A DNA stretch of 64,000 nucleotides. Origin: Dipteronia dyeriana (taxonomy: Eukaryota > Streptophyta > Magnoliopsida > Sapindales > Sapindaceae). The notes below the pieces were generated by a model that saw only the letters and a list, made by a program, of their open reading frames with translations, was not told the origin of the DNA and searched no databases. The position numbers and the translations under genes are program-made. The stretch covers positions 20,222,501-20,286,500 of the forward strand of contig CM065295.1 in the NCBI GenBank assembly GCA_032871835.1, in the 5' to 3' direction. Positions 60,381-64,000 of the stretch are shown here, in pieces. Within the stretch, counting starts at the first letter, position 1, and each line of letters begins with the position of its first letter.

Positions 60381-61236
60381 AACCGAAAGATGCTTTTTTC
60401 TTTTAACTGTTCTACTTTAAATTCAATATAGGAGGTTTAAAATGACTTCAATTATTTTCTATAATCCAACCTCTGATCAACAAATCCAAGAACTTCAATT
60501 AATTTTTTTCTATAATCCAAACCCAATTCATAATTTCAGATTAAAACTCATAACATCAAAACCCATCACAAATCAAAACCTAAAAATTGTATAGGAGCAG
60601 ATCGGCAACGCTAAGGCCGGATGAGAAGCAGATCGGCGACACTCTGGCGTGGTGGAGCAGATTGGCGGCACTCCGGTGTCGGCTGCGCTCCTCCTAGTTT
60701 TCCATTATGGAGAAGATGAAGAGAAGATGAATAAGAAGAAGATGAGATAGAAGAAAAAGAGAAGATGAGATAGAAGAAGAATTGTTACAAAATATACATG
60801 TTTTCTGTGCTTTTCGATTTTAATATTGATTTTGTTTATGTCGGAAATTTTGTGATAATATCTTACGTTGAGGGCAAAAATTGAAAAATTGAGTATGATA
60901 AATTCCATAGAAATGGAAGATTAAATCATGGACCCCGAACCTTCGAATGCAAGACTCGTGTTTTTGCGCGACCTGCGGACACGAATGCCGTTCCGATTGG
61001 ACCGTGAGAGTACAGTTGATCTTTTGTCACTTCCCTAAGTCGACGTTTTGATTGTGATGAATAAGGAAAACTTTAATTGTTTCGGATCAAACTCTTTTTC
61101 TAACGTTACTTTCTGTTTTCATTGCTACCAATCAGGTTTGTTTGCAAAATACGTTTTACAATCTTAAGACAATTTCCTTTTTCATTTTTGTTTTAATTTC
61201 TTTTTTTCCAAACAACGTTTGCTTATTCAAACTTTC
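60381..61236. other. Spacer and probable 5' LTR of the copia element
   Basis: A GC-richer stretch at 60590-60700 (repeated GCAGATCGGCG) has no gene. The 5' LTR of the copia element should end just before the primer site at 61237, but I could not find its start or target duplication because the 3' LTR lies outside the window. Confidence 0.4.
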
Positions 61237-61246
61237 TGGTATCAGA
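61237..61246 (+). other. Primer binding site of the copia element
   Basis: TGGTATCAGA matches the start of the initiator tRNA-Met complement; the following bases differ (TTT instead of GC). Confidence 0.7.
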
Positions 61247-61617
61247 TTTCTGGTTCAGATCGTAACAGACTTGAAAAATAAATCAGCTCGTAAAACTGTG
61301 GTAATCGGGTTCCTCTGGAACACTGATTCAATTTGGAAATCGGGTTCTTTGGAACACTGATTTCAATTGTATATAACCTGTGGAAATCGGGTTCTTTGGA
61401 ATACTGATTTCAATTTGAAAGATATATATTAATCTGTGGAAATTGGGTCTATTATTAGACACTGGTTTCTAAATCAATTGTGATTTCAATTGTGTTATCG
61501 GGTCTGCAATATCAGACACTGATTTTGATTTCCATCGTGAAATCTGATTTGATATCAACTGATATCTTTGCTATTATTTCTATGATACTAAAACGATTCT
61601 GTTTTGTTTCAGATATT

Positions 61618-64000
61618 ATGGCAAACAAATCGAATGTGAACTCCAGTGTTCCACTAGAGACTCCAGAAGTTAATCCAAGTATGGGATTAGATACTTCAGC
61701 TATGAACTTTGTGCTTGTGGGCCAGGTACCAGTAGTAGTACCTACTGTGGCTACAACGACTCCGGCCATCAACTCCTTCGTGAGAAACATGCCTGATCCG
61801 GTGATGAGCCAGCATATGAGTCAAGGGAATGTTCACATGGCAAATCCCTATATGAATTCGGTACCTTTGCCGATGAATCATACGGAGAAGCCTGATAAGT
61901 TCAGTGGACCGAATTTTAAACGATGGCATCAAAAGATGTTGTTTTATCTTACCACACTGAACCTTGGCAGATTCTTGACTGAAGATGCTCCTAAACCTAA
62001 TAATGGTGAAGAGCGAGATGTTCATGTATGAAATGCTATTGATGCATGGAATCACTCGGATTTCCTATGCCGTAATTACATACTGAACGGGCTATCAGAT
62101 TCGTTATATAGCGTTATTTCTTCAAAGAAAACAACCAAAGAACTGTGGGAATCACTAGACCGCAAATACAAAACTGAGGACGCTGGTTCCAAGAAGTTTA
62201 TTGTCGCCCAGTTTCTTGATTAAAAGATGGGGGATTCCAAGACAGTTATGAGTCAAGTCCAAGAGCTACAGGTGATTCTGCATGAGATACATGCCGAAGG
62301 GATAACCCTGAGTGAAACTTTTCAGGTGGCTGCAATCATTGAGACGCATCCTTCTTCATGGAAAGAGTTCAAAAACTATCTCAAACACAAGCGAAAAGAG
62401 ATGAAGATCGAGGATCTGATTCTCAAGCTTCGTATTCAGGAAGATCACATAAAGTATGACAAGAAAGATGTCAATACGCCTGAAGCGAAGATCAATGTGG
62501 TTGAGCATGGGCAAAGTTCTAAACCAAAGAAGAACAAGTCTGGGAAAGGATCCAAATTGGGTCTTAAGGGAGGAGTCTCTAAGAAGCCAAAATTCCAAGG
62601 GAAGTGCTTCAACTGTGACAAGCTGGGTCACAAATCTTCTGAGTGCAGGTTGCCAAAGAAGAAGAAGAACCACGAGGCAAACGTGGTTGCTGGGATCTCA
62701 AGAGATGTATCCGAGATCAATCTCTCTGCAGTTGTGACAGAAGCAAACCTTGTTGGGTCAAACCCAAGGGAGTGGTGGTTGGATACTGGGGCCACTCGTC
62801 ATATATGCTCTGACAGGGAGATGTTCAATATATTTGAAGAAATGAAGAATGAAGAAAAGTTGTATATGGGCAACTCAGCCACATCTGACGTGAAGGGACG
62901 TGGTCAAGTCATTCTCAAGATGACCTCTGGTATAACCCTGAGCTTGAACAACGTGCTGTATGTACATGATATACGCAAGAACTTGGTTTTCGGTTCGTTG
63001 CTCAATCAGCATAGGTTCAAGATGGTGATTGAATCAGACAAAGTGGTTTTAACCAAGTAGGGAACTTATGTGAGTAGGGGATATGTAACTGAAGGGCTGT
63101 TTAAGCTTAATGTATCTGTTGTCAAAAGAACAATCAATAAAGATAATTCTTCAGTTTATTTGCTTGAGTCTCCCAATTTATGGCATGGTAGACTAGGACA
63201 TGTTAATTATGATACTCTGTGTAGATTAATTAAGTTAAATCATATTCCCGCATTCTATATTAATCCTAAACATAAGTGTGAAGTTTGCGTTGAAGCAAAA
63301 CTAACAAGGTCATCGTTTCAAACTATTGAAAGGAAATATGAACCTCTTGATTTAATTCACACATATATTGTTGGTAGTAATGATAAAATGGTCAAATCTA
63401 CCAAGGATATGTTGAAATCAAGATTTGATATGAAAGATATGGGACCGGCTGATGTAATATTGGGAATGAAAATCTCAAGGACATCTAACGGACTCATACT
63501 AAGTCAATCACACTATATTGACATGATTCTTGAGAAATTCAACAAAAATAATTCTGGAATTTCTAGAACACCAGTAGATACAAATCTACATCTATCCAAG
63601 AATAAGGGTGAGAGCATCTATCAACTAGAATATTCTCGAGTGATAGGAAGTCTGATGTACTTAACCAGTTGTACAAGACCAGACATAGCGAATACAGTCA
63701 GTAAATTAAGCAGATATACGAGTAATCCAGGAACCGGTCACTGGAAAGGAATAGTAAGAGTACTGAAGGACTTACGATTCACTCGTAATCATTGACTGCA
63801 TTATACCAGATATCCAGTTGTCCTAGAAGGATACACTGATGCTAACTGGATATCTGATATGAAGGATTCAAAATCCACTAGTGGGTATGTGTTCACACTG
63901 GGTGGTGCTGCGGTATCTTGGAAATCCTCCAAACAAACATGTATAGCCAGATCCACCATGGAATCTGAGTTTGTAGCATTAGATAAATGTGGAGAGGAGG
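61618..64000 (+). pseudogene. Copia gag-pol relic, deleted between integrase and RT
   Basis: It starts MANKSNVNSSVPLETPEV. Gag: EKPDKFSGPNFKRWHQKMLF and [20 protein letters not shown]; zinc knuckle [14 protein letters not shown] (~62604); protease [14 protein letters not shown] (~62775), with DTG where relatives have DSG; integrase zinc finger [14 protein letters not shown] ... [11 protein letters not shown] (63178-63305). Near 63371 the text passes from DLIHTYIV straight to [17 protein letters not shown] of RT, so the integrase core and the RT active site are missing. RNase H follows ([33 protein letters not shown]). In-frame stops: TGA at ~62029, TAA at ~62221, TAG at ~63058, TGA at ~63793. 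Confidence 0.92.

Larger units (their letters stand above)
61237..64000 (+). mobile_element. Ty1/copia retrotransposon with internal deletion, runs off the window
   Basis: TGGTATCAGA at 61237-61246 is the initiator tRNA-Met primer site, followed by a ~370-base leader with repeated GGAAATCGGGTTCTTTGGAA blocks and then gag-pol. Gag, zinc knuckle, protease and the integrase N-terminus come in the copia order, but the sequence then jumps directly into the last part of reverse transcriptase and RNase H. The 3' LTR is beyond the right edge. Confidence 0.9.

Overview
The window is nuclear DNA of a flowering plant, most likely a eudicot. The evidence is intron-split genes with plant splice signals, plant-only families (WVD2/TPX2-like, FAR1-related), a low-GC background, and many nested plant transposons. 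I cannot name the species.

Ordinary genes occupy the first ~19 kb: the 3' part of a WVD2-like 7 microtubule-binding protein gene (+, 34-2413), a FAR1-RELATED SEQUENCE protein with two FAR1 domains (-, 4591-7044), a conserved plant protein of unknown function (-, 13796-14479), and an apparently intact eight-exon cystinosin homolog (-, 15708-18718). Two hAT elements with exact 8-bp target duplications lie between them: a 977-bp non-autonomous one (2905-3881) and a 3.8-kb decayed one with a BED/hAT transposase (9826-13643).

From ~20.4 kb on, almost everything is repeat or transposon. A ~212-bp tandem satellite (20.5-23.3 kb) precedes a decayed Ulp1-type protease gene (+, 23603-33473). A 544-bp solo LTR broke its first exon and a complete Ty3/gypsy element (26866-32391, - strand) sits in one of its introns. 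A FAR1-like transposase fragment (-, 35055-35960) faces it. Next is a 9.66-kb Mutator-like element (MULE, 37507-47162, 9-bp target duplication) with a MuDR-type transposase (+) and a DUF1985/Ulp1 protease gene (-). This MULE carries two long arrays of a ~20-bp TTCTCGA motif, one near each end. It sits inside an AT-rich degenerate satellite, which is followed by a TTGTTAC-rich satellite.

A second MULE (51252-57871, one mismatch in its 9-bp target duplication) carries a different transposase (+) and a GRF zinc-finger passenger gene (-), and has a hAT element inside the transposase. The right edge holds tRNA-derived SINE-like pieces, a 5'-truncated L1 tail with a 15-bp duplication, and a Ty1/copia element whose internal deletion fuses the integrase N-terminus to the end of reverse transcriptase; it runs off the window.

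The most interesting systems are the MULEs that pair a transposase with a convergent accessory gene (Ulp1 protease or GRF zinc finger), and the periodic arrays that appear to lie in the first intron of both genes of the 9.66-kb element. All splice sites and repeat boundaries were read by eye; no similarity search was run.
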